A stretch of DNA of 64,000 nt from Trichuris trichiura (taxonomy: Eukaryota; Nematoda; Enoplea; Trichinellida; Trichuridae), in NCBI GenBank assembly GCA_037903355.1, contig JBAJFE010000026.1:806001-870000 (forward strand). The letters are read 5' to 3'. Shown in pieces: positions 1 through 12,762 of the stretch (within the stretch, counting starts at the first letter, position 1; every line of letters begins with the position of its first letter). A program made the position numbers and the translations under genes. Under the pieces are notes generated by a model. The model ran no database searches. It was not told the DNA's origin and saw only the letters and a program-made list of their open reading frames with translations.

Positions 1-204
1 CAATAAATTTCGAACCGTTCGACTTAAAAACCTCCTTCCAAGCAGGTGGCATGTTATTTTCGTCTCTTTAACCGGGAAAGACGGACGGAAAATTTTTCGG
101 TTCGCAGCCGACGGCACTCGATGGTTTTGGGTGAAACTTAAAATGACTTAAATTCGATTTTGCAGATATATATACATCCATATATACATCATCAGAGTGG
201 GTAG

Positions 205-2635
205 ATGATGACGGCGAAATTTAACTCAAGCAAGCGCGACGACGACGATGACGATTTGTCTACAATACAATTGAAGTCAGCTCAGATCACCGATGAGGTT
301 GATATGCAAATATTTTACTTGCCTAATGCCTAAGTTCTTCACTTTTATAGTCGCTCGAAAGTACCAGACGAATGCTCAATCTTTGCGAGGAGGTGTTATT
401 TTTGATTTTTAAAAATTCAAGTTGACGTCACTTAGTTGTCGTTGATTTTTAGAGCAAAGAAGCGGGCATTAAAACGTTGGTGATGCTTGACGACCAAGGC
501 GGTAAGACGTTTGTCCCTTCTTTGAGTTTTTGCATGCATCCGGAATGCTTTATTTCGTCCAATAGCTCGTTGGATGCCTTTAAGCCTTTTATTAAGCTCA
601 CTATTTCCACTCCAACACCTTAAGTAAATGCGGTATAAAATAAATTACGATTAAGGTGAAAAGGTCATCTTTTATTCACGCTCAGCCCATCGTTGAAGGC
701 ACTTTCTTGGCCATTCCGTTCTAGGTTGCTATTTTTGTCCTGACGTTTCGTAAAATTAATTTTCGCAACTTTTACGAGCAGTGGTTGGTCCATCTGTGGC
801 TTTTATTTTGTTCCAAACGTTTGTGCATACAATTTTTAAACAATACTCTTTCACAGAAGAAGAAATGGCGCGAATTAAAGCATTGAGATGCTTGAGTTAG
901 TTTTAATCAGTTTTTCTATCCGTTAAGGAAAAGAATGGCTGATAGCTGACTCATCCTTTCTCAGCCGTCTTCCATGCATCCATTCCATTTTTGGTCTGAT
1001 AATATTGTTGCTGCCAAATTATGCCTTTTTGTGGTCTTCACGCTGAATTGAATTCTTATGTTTTGAGGGGGACAGAGAGAGAACAACAGTACTTTTTAAG
1101 TTTTTTTACGCAACAGCTCGACGAGTTATTGTCTGAAACTTTGTATGCCGCGAAAACTCTTTTCAAACATTCCGCAATTTTGATTTACTACTCGTTGGAG
1201 AAATCGAAATTCTTCAATGCAGCGTTTCATTCATATGCATTTTTGATGCCCCTAATGTTGTGCCATTGGGTAGTCCATTCATTTGTAAAGCGCGTTGCGT
1301 ATGAATGAGTTTTTTCGACGCTATTTGCTTATTGATTTAATGCCGCCATTCACAAGCGTCTGCTCAACGCTTTAGCGGCTTTAATCAATTTAGAGCAATT
1401 GGAAAGGACGGAACAAGGCTTGGATACCATCAATACCGACATGAGGGAAGCGGAAGAACATTTAAAAGGAATGGAAAAATGTTGTGGCTTATGCATACTT
1501 CCATGCTTTGGGTACGTCTTGGTTAGCTTTGCGTTAATTATTTTTAAAAAAATTTCAGGTTCCTAAGATCGGGTGACTTTGAGAAAAATCCCGAATACGC
1601 GAATACTTGGAAGAAAGATGACGACGGTGGAGTGATCGCTGACCAGCCAAGAATTACTGTAGGAGACCCAGGTGCTGTAGGGCCCAGCAGCGGCTATATA
1701 ACAAGGTGAAGAACATTTGTTTTTCTTTACTTATGATTTCATAGTAGATCTTCAGATTCACGGGTTTGGCCTGTTGGATGTATCTGTAAATAAACTTCAA
1801 AGTGCCCTACCGACGGATGGATGAGTTTATTTACAGATACATCCAACAGGCCAAACCCGTGAATCTGAAGATCTACTATAAAACTATTCAAGCCTGTTAA
1901 AAGACATCCTGTCTTTCGAAACTTATGATTTATACTAATTATGTTCTTATCAGTCGCGCATGTGTAAAAATGAGATAACGTTTTCAAAAATGGGCATTTC
2001 CAAGTTAAGAAGATTTGAAAATACGCATTCAGACAAGCCATTTACGCGGAATGTATGCAAATGTATTTTAGATTTTTGTTTCTTCGATTTAAATGGCTTC
2101 AAACGCTTCCGAGTAAAGCTGTCCTTCTTACTCCGTCTTTGCAGGATAACAAATGACGCAAGAGAAGACGAAATGGACGAGAACATACAGCAAGTGTCGA
2201 ATATGGTTGGAAATTTACGGAACATGGCAATCGATATGGGTACTGAAATATACAATCAAAACAGGCAGCTGGATCGAATTAATCAAAAGGTATGTCCATT
2301 GATTGGAAGCAAAAAGCCAATATGCAAATTAGCGCTTACTACTACCGTATAAGTGTTATTTTAGAACTGGCCTATTGCTCTTGCGAATTCATCTCGCAAT
2401 AGGCACTCAGTTTATAGTTTAACAAAGCTAGCGAGTTCTCCTGTTTCCGGTTTTCATTGCAGCCGACGTTTAATTGAAGATTTGCATAAAACTATTAGCA
2501 TAACGTATTTTCAAAATATGTTTTGAATGCGGAAGTTTTGCTTGCGATTACGTAATGAAATTTTAGGCGTTATCAAACCAAGAAAGGATAAGCGTCGCAA
2601 ATCAACGAGCAACAAAGATCATTTCGAAAGTTTGA
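205..2635 (+). CDS. snap-25: SNAP-25-type Qbc SNARE, 7 coding exons
   Basis: Target-membrane SNARE that contributes two helices to the synaptic exocytosis complex with syntaxin and synaptobrevin at the plasma membrane. Coding exons: 205-297, 351-392, 453-501, 1394-1511, 1559-1705, 2145-2289, 2567-2635. All junctions are GT..AG and phase-consistent, giving 220 aa. First SNARE helix is about residues 30-88 ([24 protein letters not shown]). A palmitoylation-type cluster CCGLCILPC follows at 91-99, then a linker, then the second helix from about 155 ([29 protein letters not shown]). The N-terminus carries a run of six Asp not usual in vertebrate SNAP-25, which is 206 aa. Start is one of two consecutive ATGs at 205/208. 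Intron 5 (1706-2144) holds a perfect foldback repeat. An AATAAA lies at 3063. Identity is by family motifs and is very secure. Confidence 0.96.
1742..1878. repeat. Perfect foldback (inverted) repeat in SNAP-25 intron 5
   Basis: Two 54-nt arms (1742-1795 and 1825-1878) are exact reverse complements around a 29-nt spacer. The core CGGGTTTGGCCTGTT is shared with another foldback at 55.04 kb. Sequence just right of both copies (about 1881-1917 and 55098-55135) is also related, so this looks like a dispersed non-autonomous element and not a chance hairpin. Confidence 0.85.
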
Positions 2636-4012
2636 TTATTCGATGTTTTTACTATTAACGATACTTAAGGTACGGCTACGTTGCTTGTTGAATGATCATC
2701 GTTGGTTCGTTTCCATCGTAACCGATTGTTTGACTGGTTCTTGTGACCAGACTTGTGCTTACCTGAAATGGCTTTCCTTTTGGACGCAATGTATTTGCCG
2801 TTAGACGTCGTCTGCTAATTTGCAGCCGCGATATATGGAAAGCGCGATGACTTTTTACTGCGGTGCATTCCGTAATTTCGCGCGCGCGCTCCATTTTAAC
2901 GCTGATGTAAACCCGGTTTTGTTATCGTTTCTTCGCGTTCTCCCTTTAATGTTTTTTTATCGTGATCGCCAAACTGCTGTCCAGCAGCTTATTCCAAACA
3001 GGATGCATTCCATTTAGTTGTTGGACTGACTACATTCTCATTCCGTCGCTTTTGGTATGTTGAATAAAGTTGCAAGAAAACTAGTTAGTAATTGCTGCTT
3101 AATCTGCGGCGCGTTCACGCAAATTTATTCCTAACTAATAATATTTTAAGGGCCAATAACTAGCTAAATTGTCCGTAAGCAGCGAACGAGGTACTGTCAA
3201 TACCGCGCAGAAAAGGAGGACAAACTCGTTTAGAAAAATTTTCAATCCCGTCGGGACGCAAAACTATGAAAAATGTTGCGATGTTTGTGCATTCTGCGTT
3301 GTCATACCGTGCAGATACCATTTTTCTGTGCCGTATTTTTAAACTATTAAAAAAGTGAACCTTATTTTCATTTAAGTGTTACTGTAACTTTTCGGTTTTA
3401 TGTTACTTCTTTGCCGAAGGTAAATCGCAAAGCTTTGTAACTGGATTTTGCAGATTTAAAATTAGAGCCGACGAAGCTGCGTAGATGATTTGTCGGCGCA
3501 ATATAAAGTTTTGCAAATGGTGCAGATTTTAGTTTTTCAGCGCTGCGTCTTAGTAATTTATACAGGACTATGTTTTGCGCGCTGTTTTTTAAAGACTGCT
3601 TTAATAACTAAGTCCCGCAATAATTCAGTCATAATTTCTCGTTTTCAAAATTGAAAAGATGCAGCTGCTTGTTTGCTTACAAGATAAACGTTGAATATAA
3701 ATCATTTAAAGCTCTGATGCAATTTATGGCTACCGCAGCGGTGCAAATATGGCGGAAGCGAAGTGGAAGTAATAGGCGGCAGTTAAAGATTTTCAGGTTC
3801 TGATGAAAGTTTTTGAGAAATAAAACCCCTTTAAAAATAATGCAATATTAAGAAGTAAAATTTAAATGCATTTTGATGGGAACTTGCGAGAAAAAGTTTG
3901 AAAAACTTGCAGTTGTTGATTTGACGTACGGTAAAAATTGATCAACTTAAAGGCATGAAAACAATGTCCTTATGGCTAACGTAAAGCCTCGATTGTCAGA
4001 GCGCCTCGGCAC
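2636..4012. other. Spacer downstream of SNAP-25
   Basis: No convincing coding exon seen. The first part is presumably the SNAP-25 3' UTR, with an AATAAA at 3063-3068 about 430 nt after the stop codon. The rest is AT-rich without recognisable structure. Confidence 0.5.
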
Positions 4013-4216
4013 ATGTATACGTTTGCGCGCTCTTCAAATGAAAATAAAGATGTACTTGAGTTGGCGCTGAAGGAGTATCTGCCTACAGAACCGTTTCCAA
4101 TGCTTAGGGTGTACTTGAAGCGTTTTGTTCCACAAAATTACGCTAACACTGCAACTCAGGTAATGCACAAGTTTGTGGTATCCCTTCATTCAACTTTACA
4201 GTATAGCCGAAAATGA
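4013..4216 (+). CDS. Possible small protein gene, unassigned
   Basis: An ATG at 4013 opens a frame rich in charged residues (SNENKDVLELALKEYLPTEP). It runs to a CAG|GTAATG donor at 4159/4160; a 42-nt intron-like segment with a good acceptor (4160-4201) then leads to a four-codon terminal piece ending in TGA at 4214-4216. Unspliced, the frame is open for 67 aa; spliced it gives 53 aa. Upstream sequence (acceptor-like TTGTCAG near 3999) suggests the start could lie further 5'. I do not recognise the protein. Confidence is low because there is no domain match. Confidence 0.33.
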   Translation: MYTFARSSNENKDVLELALKEYLPTEPFPMLRVYLKRFVPQNYANTATQVMHKFVVSLHSTLQYSRK

Positions 4217-4866
4217 GAGCGGTAACAGATCAAAGTTTTCGAAATTAATTTTGCACTCTCGAAAAGCGACAATCTTATTGCGCTGTTGCAAAAATTTTAC
4301 ATATTATTTGGTCATTTTACGAAAAACTGCGCGCCTGAATCGATTCGAAAAGCTAAGAGATGTATACGGTAAGTTAGTAGATAATCAAGTTAAGTTTTCT
4401 TTGCAATGGAAAGGAAAACTTCGCAGCTTGTTCTGGCGCACAGAAACAGTTAGGCGAATAGCAACAATTTGCGCCGCGCCACTCCTGCACTCATTCTTTG
4501 CTGTCGCGACGAATTTTAAGCGAAATATCCACGGTTTCGATTCGTAAAATGCCTCTTAAAATTTTTTGGAAATTATAAGACCAAAATCTAATAAATTAGT
4601 TTAGTAAATTTTTTGTCGGACAATATATTGGCAAGCTGAATGAGTATAACTGCAGAAATGTGTAATTGCAGCATTTGGCTAGCACTTCGCAAGGAAAATT
4701 ATAGTTGCACTACAAAGTTATTTTAATTTGCATTTTCCGCAACCGAATGGCCATAGCTTAGTGTTATGCGAGCTCTGCTATTAAAATTAATTTTGCCAAT
4801 TAAGTTGAACCTGCTAATCATGTTTACTGTTGGAGAATAAAACCTCTCTTTCCAGATTAAGTTTCA
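4217..4866. other. Spacer upstream of the crooked-neck gene
   Basis: AT-rich; nothing recognised apart from a presumed promoter and 5' UTR of the downstream gene. A long open frame at 4173-4547 lacks protein-like composition and splice support. Confidence 0.4.
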
Positions 4867-7800
4867 ATGGAAGAAATTCAAGATGAAGGCTCCATACGCC
4901 TTCCCAAAAAGGCGGTTCGAGTAAGTATTGAATTCTATTGTCTGTCAACTCTTCGAGCTCGGGTTCATAACCCAGTTCGTTTGTTATTTTTCGTTCGCGA
5001 ATATTCGTGCTTTTTTGGGAATAAGAATTTTTAAAACTGTGCGAATAGTACTGAACGAGCTATTCTTTTTTGTCGAGTGCCTTTGTGTTTGCAAAGCTTT
5101 CATTGTCGGTGACCAACCCGTAAATCTTTTGATCGAAATGGTTACGTTGTTGGGAAATGAATAGAATCCATTGAAATTAAATTCCTGTTGATCTGTTTTG
5201 ATGTAATCAACTTCTCTTCGCGTGTAGCGCGATTTAAAACTCTGTTTTCTGCGGTATGCAGGTAATAACGTAGAGTTCACCCTTTGTAAATTCAGGTGCG
5301 GCTTTAATAGGTTATTTTCCATTTCACGCTGAAACGTAGCGGTAAAGTAAGACGTTTTGAAAGAATTACAGCATCCGACATTCGATCAAGCCAAAGTGTT
5401 GCTGTATAAAATCAATTGGGTCCATTTGCCTTAGTTTGAACTATCCTTGCTTGCCATATGCTCTTGTCCAGCAGTTAGCTGAATAACTTGCAACCCTTAT
5501 CACGCCTGTGCTATTTTCCTATGACACTTTTATTCAGAGATCCACGTTTTCTCAAGTTCACTTTCTGCCGGTTTAAGACTGAATTAAGTGTTGAAGTGTT
5601 TGTGTTGCTGCTAACAGAAATTCTGGCTTTATATGCTACGTGAAGCCTTTTTTATTACTTACACTTTCCTGCCTGAGGTTTCCCGAAATTATATTTTTGA
5701 AAATATATTGCTGCTACTGCTTCACTTTCCACCTTCCGGGTACATTACGGTAGTGTAAGCTTTGTTTTGACACAAAAGCTGGAGCTGGATCCGGTCAAAC
5801 ATTCAATTTTCTGTGTCTGTAATAGCATTTGAGCCGTCGTTTAAATTTTAAACCTTTTAATTACTTTGGCAGTTTGATTTGAACATTCTGCTTGAGCTGA
5901 ATTCTTTTTTTCGCGTAAGCCGTAAATGCCAACCTGCTTATTTTTAAAATTACTTTACCAGTTTCTAACGCGTGGTCGTATGATTTAAGGTCAAAAATAA
6001 GGCACCCGCTCCGGTGCAGATTACCGCGGAGCAGCTACTGCGCGAAGCGAAGGAGCGTAATTTGGAAATTTTGCCTCCGGTAAGTTCTACTGCAAGAAAA
6101 GTTGTTTGAAACGTCGGAGAATGGTTAAAAGTTTAGCCGCCCAAAAAGCGAATCAGCGATCCGGAAGAACTTCGAGAGTACCAGTACAAAAGGAGAAAAG
6201 AATTCGAAGACAACATCCGCAAGAATCGTTCCAGCATACCTAATTGGATTCGTTACGCCAAATGGGAAGAAGAGCAAGGCGAGCTGCAACGCTCGCGGTC
6301 CGTCTTCGAACGGGCTTTGGAAGTGGCTCATCGAAACGTCACCATTTGGCTTCAGTATGCCGAAATGGAAATCAGAAATCGTCAAATCAACCACGCTCGC
6401 AATGTCTGGGATCGGGCGGTGTCCCTGCTGCCGCGAGCTATACAATTTTGGTTGAAGTACACTTATATGGAAGAGATGTTGGGTAATATACCCGGTGCTC
6501 GGCAGGTGTTTGAACGATGGATGGAGTGGGAGCCCGGCGAGCAAGCTTGGAGCACCTATATCAATTTTGAAATGCGCTATCACGAGGTCGACCGCGCCCG
6601 TCTCGTTTGGCAGCGTTTCATAAATACCGATCGTGACTCGAAGAATTGGATTCGATATGCCCGCTTCGAGGAAAGGCAAGGTTCCATCAAGAATGCTCGA
6701 CTAGTTTACGAAAGAGCCGTGGAATACTTTGGCACCGAACACGTAGACGTTGGGGTCCTCTTAGCTTTCGCCAAATTTGAAGAAAGGCAAAAAGAGGTAT
6801 TCCATTACAATTGTTTTGCTTTTATGCAAATTTTGCGCATTGGCTTTTTCTAGCACGACCGAGTGCGAGTAATATACAGGTACGCGTTGGAGCATGTGCC
6901 CAAGGACAAACTTGAGCCTATACAGAAAGCTTTGGCGTTGCATGAAAAGAAGTACGGAGAAAAGATAAGCATTGAAAATGTGATTGTCAGCAAAAGAAAA
7001 GACATGTACGAACAACAAGTGCAGGCAGATCCGTTTAACTACGATGCATGGTTTGATTATCTGCGATTATTGGAAAGCGAAGAAGCAGATCACTCAACTA
7101 TCAGAGAAATATACGAAAGAGCCATTGCGCAAGTGCCACCTAAGCAGGTATTTTATTGCTTTGTTTATAGGTTAAAGCCTTATGGCTCTTTAAATTCTTA
7201 GGTAAAACGCTTATGGCGTCGATACATTTATCTATGGATAAACTACGCGTTGTACGAAGAGCTCATTGCCGAAAATCCGGATCGCACCCGCCAAGTATAC
7301 AACGCCTGCATTGAACTATTGCCGCACAAGAAGTTCACGTTCGCCAAGATCTGGTTGATGTTTGCCCACTTTGAAATACGCCAAGGCAATTTGACGGATG
7401 CCAGAAAAATATTGGTATCTCACCTGGGCCGACGCTTTTTCGACTTGTTGTCCATTCAACCTTTTTTAGGGTGTAGCCATTGGCAAATGTCCCAAAGAGA
7501 AGTTGTTCCGCGGCTACGTTGACTTGGAGTTGCAATTGAGAGAATTTGACAGATGTCGTATACTGTACGAAAAGGCGCTGCAGTTCGCCCCTGAAAATTG
7601 TACTTGCTGGATAAAGGTATGCCTTCAATGGCAAATGAAGATTCCTTACCTTGCAAATTTTCCAGTACGCCGAGTTGGAAACGCTGCTGGGCGACATCGA
7701 TCGAGCCAGAGGCGTCTACGAGTTGGCAATAAGCCAACCGGCTTTGGATATGCCCGAGGTGCTGTGGAAGTCGTACATCGACTTTGAAATTTCGCAAGAG

Positions 7801-8476
7801 GAGTTCGCCAACGCGAGGCAGCTCTATCAGCGACTTTTGGAGAAGACGCAAAATGTTAAAGTTTGGATCAGCTTTGCCCAATTCGAAGCAAACACTGACG
7901 AAGATGATCGCGTGGAGAAGTCGCGACGAGTATATCGCAACGCAAATACGTCCCTGCGCTCGTCGGCAACCAAGGAGGAACGACTTGCCCTTTTGGAATC
8001 TTGGAAAGCTTTCGAAGTGCGTCTTCCGCTTTGGATGGAAAATTTGAAAAGTTGCTTTTGATTTTCAGGATGAGTACGGTAGCGAAGAGTCTTTGCGCGA
8101 AGTGGAAGGCGAAATGCCAAAACGTGTTAAGAAAAGACGGAAAGCCACGACGGAAGACGGGGTGAATTCAACATTCAGTTTCTTTTTCGCTTCCCTGCTT
8201 AGTTTTCTCTCCTTTCTGCAGGTGGATATTGGTTGGGAAGAATACTACGATTATATATTCCCTTCGGATGAAATGGGCGCTGCCAATATGAAGTTATTGG
8301 CGCTGGCAAAACAATGGAAGCAGAAGCAGCTCGAGCAGCAAAAGTCAGTGGATTCCGAAAAACAAGCCGAGATTAAAGAAGAATTTGACAATTCAAGTTC
8401 AAGAGATTTTGATCAGGAAAAGGGTGATACAGATACGGATCTTGACGATTCCACTACTAGCGAGAGCGAAGATTAA
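4867..8476 (+). CDS. crnkl1: Crooked neck-like pre-mRNA splicing factor (CRNKL1/Clf1/Syf3), 9 exons
   Basis: HAT-repeat scaffold of the Prp19-associated (NineTeen) complex, needed for spliceosome activation in the nucleus. Exons: 4867-4920, 5990-6079, 6137-6796, 6854-7147, 7202-7414, 7470-7616, 7666-8016, 8069-8161, 8222-8476; every junction is GT..AG and in phase. The product is 718 aa, close to animal CRNKL1 core length. Diagnostic family strings: [20 protein letters not shown] near the N-terminus, [59 protein letters not shown], and near the C-terminus [10 protein letters not shown]. These mark a long series of W/Y-spaced HAT helices, a basic segment (KRVKKRRK) and an acidic Ser/Asp/Glu tail. 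Intron 1 is about 1.07 kb; the others are short. An AATAAA lies at 8757-8762. Assignment is very secure. Confidence 0.97.
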
Positions 8477-11400
8477 TTCATTTCGATTCTCTATCTTTCC
8501 CAAAAATGGTTTGAAATGATAGGCAGTTTAAATGAGCGTAAGCACAAGTCAGCAAGCCGGTCGGCATTTGAATTTATTGTAATATTTCAGATTAATGTTT
8601 GAAGACTTTTTATTTTACTCGTCGCCTATTAAACGATGCCCACTTAACGCGGTATGGTTTGCTTGTTCTCCTACGTATGCTAAGTACTGTTGGAGTTCTG
8701 GTGCGATAACGTTGTTGGTTGGCCTTCCCAAGCAAGTGAGCTGTCCACGACTTGAAAATAAAGTCACAAAGGTTAGCGTTTCTTGGCTATATTTCCATAT
8801 TTAGAAAAACAGCTAGTTCGTTCGTACGGTTTGCGAACGTAACCTGCGAACATTTTTTAGGTGTAGTGTCAATTTCAAATTTGAATTAAGCAATTGAATG
8901 GTATTATCTGCTGGTTTATTGGTTGAGCACTGTTTTTTGCCAGTAGGTGCGGGAATTTCAAGTGCTCAACAGCTGCGAAAGGTAGGCTGATGGTCATTGA
9001 GCTTTATTAATTAATGGGTATTTCGTGATAAAATGTTCTTGAAAAATATTCTTCCGCGAGGATGAATACACGACAGATTATGCAAATTAAGCTGAATTAA
9101 CAAAATGTACGGTTTTATTAATCTAATCTGCAGCGAGAATGCGGTGTACGCTGTAGGAGAACGACGTTTGTTTTTGAATGTGATTCGCAGGTTAGTATAC
9201 CATTAGGTAGATTTGAGTTTTTGAATGTTAAGAAATGTTAAAAAAGCGGCAGCCTCTAGTAATAACAGTGCCGCATGCAATTTTTTCCCAACTGTCTTTA
9301 GAGTACAGCGTATTTCATACGTATTTGACGAAGAAGCTTGTATTGCCATCATGGAGAGCAGTATGTATTAAAAATCCAGCATAACTCTTGTTGGCAAATG
9401 AGAGCCATTATCGTGAAGCCCCTTACGATGAATATGCATTTATTTGTTATGCTGAATGTTAGGACGTTTCTTCGTTTTGATGGCTTCGAAACTCCCTTAT
9501 TATATGTTATCCCATCAAAACGGGCAAAACATGCCTTGATATTCTTCATGAAAATGTACACACCTGTTACCAGGTACCCAGTGTTCAAGCAGTTATTTAT
9601 AGTTTAGTAGTTAAACGGTGCAGTTACGTTTGGCCATGAAACCACGACTAGACTGGTATTGATTAGATAGTTGCTCTTTCAAAGGTCTGTTATGAAGAGG
9701 TTTACGGAATTTAAAGCATACAAGTCTTGTAGGTGATGCTTATGCTGCTGTCTTTTTGAAGAGAAGAACGACTGGAACTGTTGATCCTATCGAACTCTTT
9801 GGAACCCAACTTCTAGTAGCTTATGCTGCCGTCTTTTTGAAAAAATTGTTTTCTTCAGTGCGTCAAAGCTTTTTCAATCACTCTGCGTGGGCGGGTGATC
9901 CCAGTTTCGGTAGATGTTTACAACCCTTAAATTTCGGTATGGTTTGAATGCTTTCATTCCGGTGGGATAACTATGCAAAACTTTGCTTTTGCATAGGTTT
10001 GCCCTACGTTTTCAGTGTAGGAAATACGGCTTTCGTCAGCGTGCATTTTATTGACGGCGTAGCTTGGTCGAATGTCCTCAGGGCTATTTACGATTTCAGC
10101 ATTTCATTACCAACAATAATTCCTTTGTTTTTGGCAAAAGGAACTAAGTTTTACTATAGCTACGCTTCCGTGAAGGGTCTTTTTTAATTTATTAGTTTGT
10201 TCAGCCGATGATTTATGCGCTTTATTCAAAAAAGCACTTTCGTTGCCTTTGGGGTAAATGTGAACTTTAAAATTGCCGTTTTCAATAGAAGAAAATAAGC
10301 TTATTTTTGGATCGCCCATTCTGAAAGTTGAAATTCCGATTGCGAAGACGTTGGTGGTGGCAGTTTTGGTGGAATCGTTCAATTTTCTGCGCGAGACTTT
10401 TTTGTCGAATTCCTGTAGGAATCAGTTTAAGCGTCGAATGCGAACGTTGAATGCAGGCGGGCAATTTTTGCAATAGTACATTATCGAACTGTTGACTTTT
10501 TCAATGTTGCCTAAGGACGTGGCGAATTTTTCATCACTTTCCAATTCAAATGCAAAGTTGTTTCATGTGGGCATGAGAAAAGTAAAATGAATTGTCCGAG
10601 CGTCCTCTTGGGTTGAGAACGGCAACGGATGACGCTTGTAATTGAAACTTGCCTCCACCGGGACTTCCTAGTTGTTAGGAGAAGAATGGGTGCTAAATCG
10701 ATGTTCCTTTCGCATAGTGTCTTTGTATCCCTATAATTGTAGGTGAATTCCGCGACTAGCGGTGGGAACAATCATTATTTAAGCTTAATGATTTATTTCT
10801 AGTTGTTTTATTTGTCCGCTCTGCTAACATTGTTGAAGTTTATTCCGCGATTTCATTTTCTGCTTATCGCTTTGCACTTCGTCTTTCAGGTGAGCTGCAT
10901 CAGTGGTCATCAGCGAACATTGCCTCCATCCGTTCGCGTAAGAGCTTTCGTCGCGTTAAGTTTAAAATCAACATTTGAATAATGCCCACTCTGAATGAAA
11001 TTCTAAATTATTAATAGAACATTCAGTGGTATCCTATTTGGCAATGCCAAAAACGAGTAGCGTACTCGCTAGTTTTAGCATAACTTTTCAAGATGGCCAA
11101 AGGCAATTCAATTGTTACGAACTAATTTGCATAAAAGGAATTTAATTGTTGTTGCCCAAAAGAGGTCGCCACGGAAGCGACGAAGCAAGAAGCTTAGCGT
11201 CAAAATGTTTTCATTGCAAAGCTGCGCGTTGTTTCCGAATTTCTTCGTTTAATGAGTGACTGAAATTTTAAATTAAATTTTACAAACTTGTTAAAACTTT
11301 GCAGTTCGTCTCTTACGTTGTTTTGGCTAGTAATTAGTTCCTTTTTTCTGTTTAATCAATAGAAATGCTCTAACACTGCTGACGTGTTTTGCAGTTATTG

Positions 11401-11980
11401 TCTTGATATATAGACCATTTATATGCACTTTACAACGAGTTCTAATCGCTGCGTTAGATAAGTGACGTCACATGTCACTTGCTCAGTCAGTACTCAGATA
11501 GGCTTTTTCTTTACTAATTAAAAATCGAGTCGTTAGGCCGTTTTGCAGATTGATTTTGCCAGCTTGCTAGATGCACTATTACAAGCAAGTATGTGCAGGT
11601 AGGATGATCATAGGAGAAAAAATAAAAAGTAATCTAAGAGTATTACTCGAGCAGAAAAATTCATTTGCATATTGAAATATTCATGAGACATTTATTGTTG
11701 GTTTATGCAGCTTGGTCGAAAATTCTTATACTTGTTACGCTTATAAGCAATAGCAGTTGTGAGCTATAGGTTTTGCACTACACGCATATCGTTAACACCA
11801 CCGATGTTTATAATAAATCAATATTTTCATAAAACATAAATTTTCATAATGAAAAAACCGATCCGTAATAAAGTTTTTTCATAAACGAGAACCGATTATG
11901 AAAATATATGGTCCCGTACCAAAACACCACCTTTTCAAAACATAAATTTTTACCATTGAATTTACATGTTAATAAGATTG
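8477..11980. other. Gene-poor stretch after crooked neck
   Basis: No gene can be supported. The first ~290 nt are likely the crooked-neck 3' UTR. Around 9.74 and 9.82 kb a 21-nt motif (CTTATGCTGC then GTCTTTTTGAA) occurs twice in direct orientation, 83 nt apart. Several open frames of 60-100 codons occur on both strands between 9.3 and 10.8 kb (for example 10107-10382 on the minus strand). None has a recognisable domain or a consistent splice structure. Confidence 0.4.
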
Positions 11981-12172
11981 TCATTCCACACATTCCATAA
12001 GAAAAAAAATTGAAATTCTTGAGCGTTCACTTCTGACTTTTCCATTTCGGTATCTCGCAAAGCGGACGAATTCTTCAGCAGCTTTGTCGTAGCTTACTAT
12101 CAGTATATCAAACTTGGAAGTTGAAACTTCTATCACAGTTCTGCGCGCTGCTGTTTCACACAGCTCAGCCAT
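11981..12172 (-). CDS. Possible short ORF or exon, unassigned
   Basis: An ATG-initiated 63-codon frame (begins MAELCETAARRTVIEVSTSK) follows an acceptor-like TTTTTCAAACAG 10-20 nt upstream on the minus strand. It lies downstream of the signal-peptide ORF at 12463-12762 on the same strand and could be a further exon of that gene, but I cannot prove a phase-consistent junction. No domain recognised. Confidence 0.25.
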   Translation of the reverse strand: MAELCETAARRTVIEVSTSKFDILIVSYDKAAEEFVRFARYRNGKVRSERSRISIFFLMECVE

Positions 12173-12462
12173 AGCTGTTCCCCTGTTTGAAAAAGTCTTT
12201 ATTGTCCACTAGATCTGACTAAGCATTTTGTATTGGTCGAAAGACGGCCTTGCAACACTGACTTTATTAAAGCATTATTGTTTAAATGGGCGCACGCACA
12301 CTTCTAAGTTTATACAAACATTGTTGCAACGAACGTTGAATGTACGGGACTGAAATTTATGCATAATTGAGTAATATACGAAAAAGTAAGGATGTACATG
12401 CTTACATCCTGTTTACTAAATAATTTTCCGATCGTATTCATTTGCCAGTTGTTGCACTTAGG

Positions 12463-12762
12463 TCACCATGACCATCCCAACATTGACCATTCTGGTAGTA
12501 CGTGATCTTTGTCATCTGTTACCCTTGTTACTCTTTTTTTGGGCGATCTTAGGTTTGTAAATGGATAAGAAATTGGAAAGTATCTTCGTTGAGCGTACGG
12601 TCTAGCGGCCAAGTTGCTCTTACGCGCGTCTTCTATGAAACAGCTCATTTGAGCTCGCAGCTTAAACGAAAGAGTAAACTTACCTGGTTCTAAGATGACC
12701 AGTTCACTTTGAACAATCATAGCAAGTAGAAGGATAAGGAAAAGACTTGGCAATGTCCGCAT
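12463..12762 (-). CDS. Putative small secreted protein or peptide precursor
   Basis: A 99-codon single-exon frame with a clear signal peptide (MRTLPSLFLILLLAMIVQS, predicted cleavage near residue 19) followed by a basic chain with dibasic sites (QRR about 60, KKR about 76) that could be prohormone-convertase sites. It ends in a Trp-rich tail (PEWSMLGWSW). An internal CCAG|GTAAGT after codon 28 is a strong donor, so the real transcript may leave the frame there and continue elsewhere, possibly at 11981-12172. Family unknown. The secretory-peptide reading is inferred only from the signal sequence and dibasic sites. Confidence 0.4.
   Translation of the reverse strand: MRTLPSLFLILLLAMIVQSELVILEPGKFTLSFKLRAQMSCFIEDARKSNLAARPYAQRRYFPISYPFTNLRSPKKRVTRVTDDKDHVLPEWSMLGWSW

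Noticed and set aside
6125..6679. 184-codon minus-strand open frame inside the crooked-neck gene
   Set aside because: Lies antisense to a strongly conserved exon; shadow frame.
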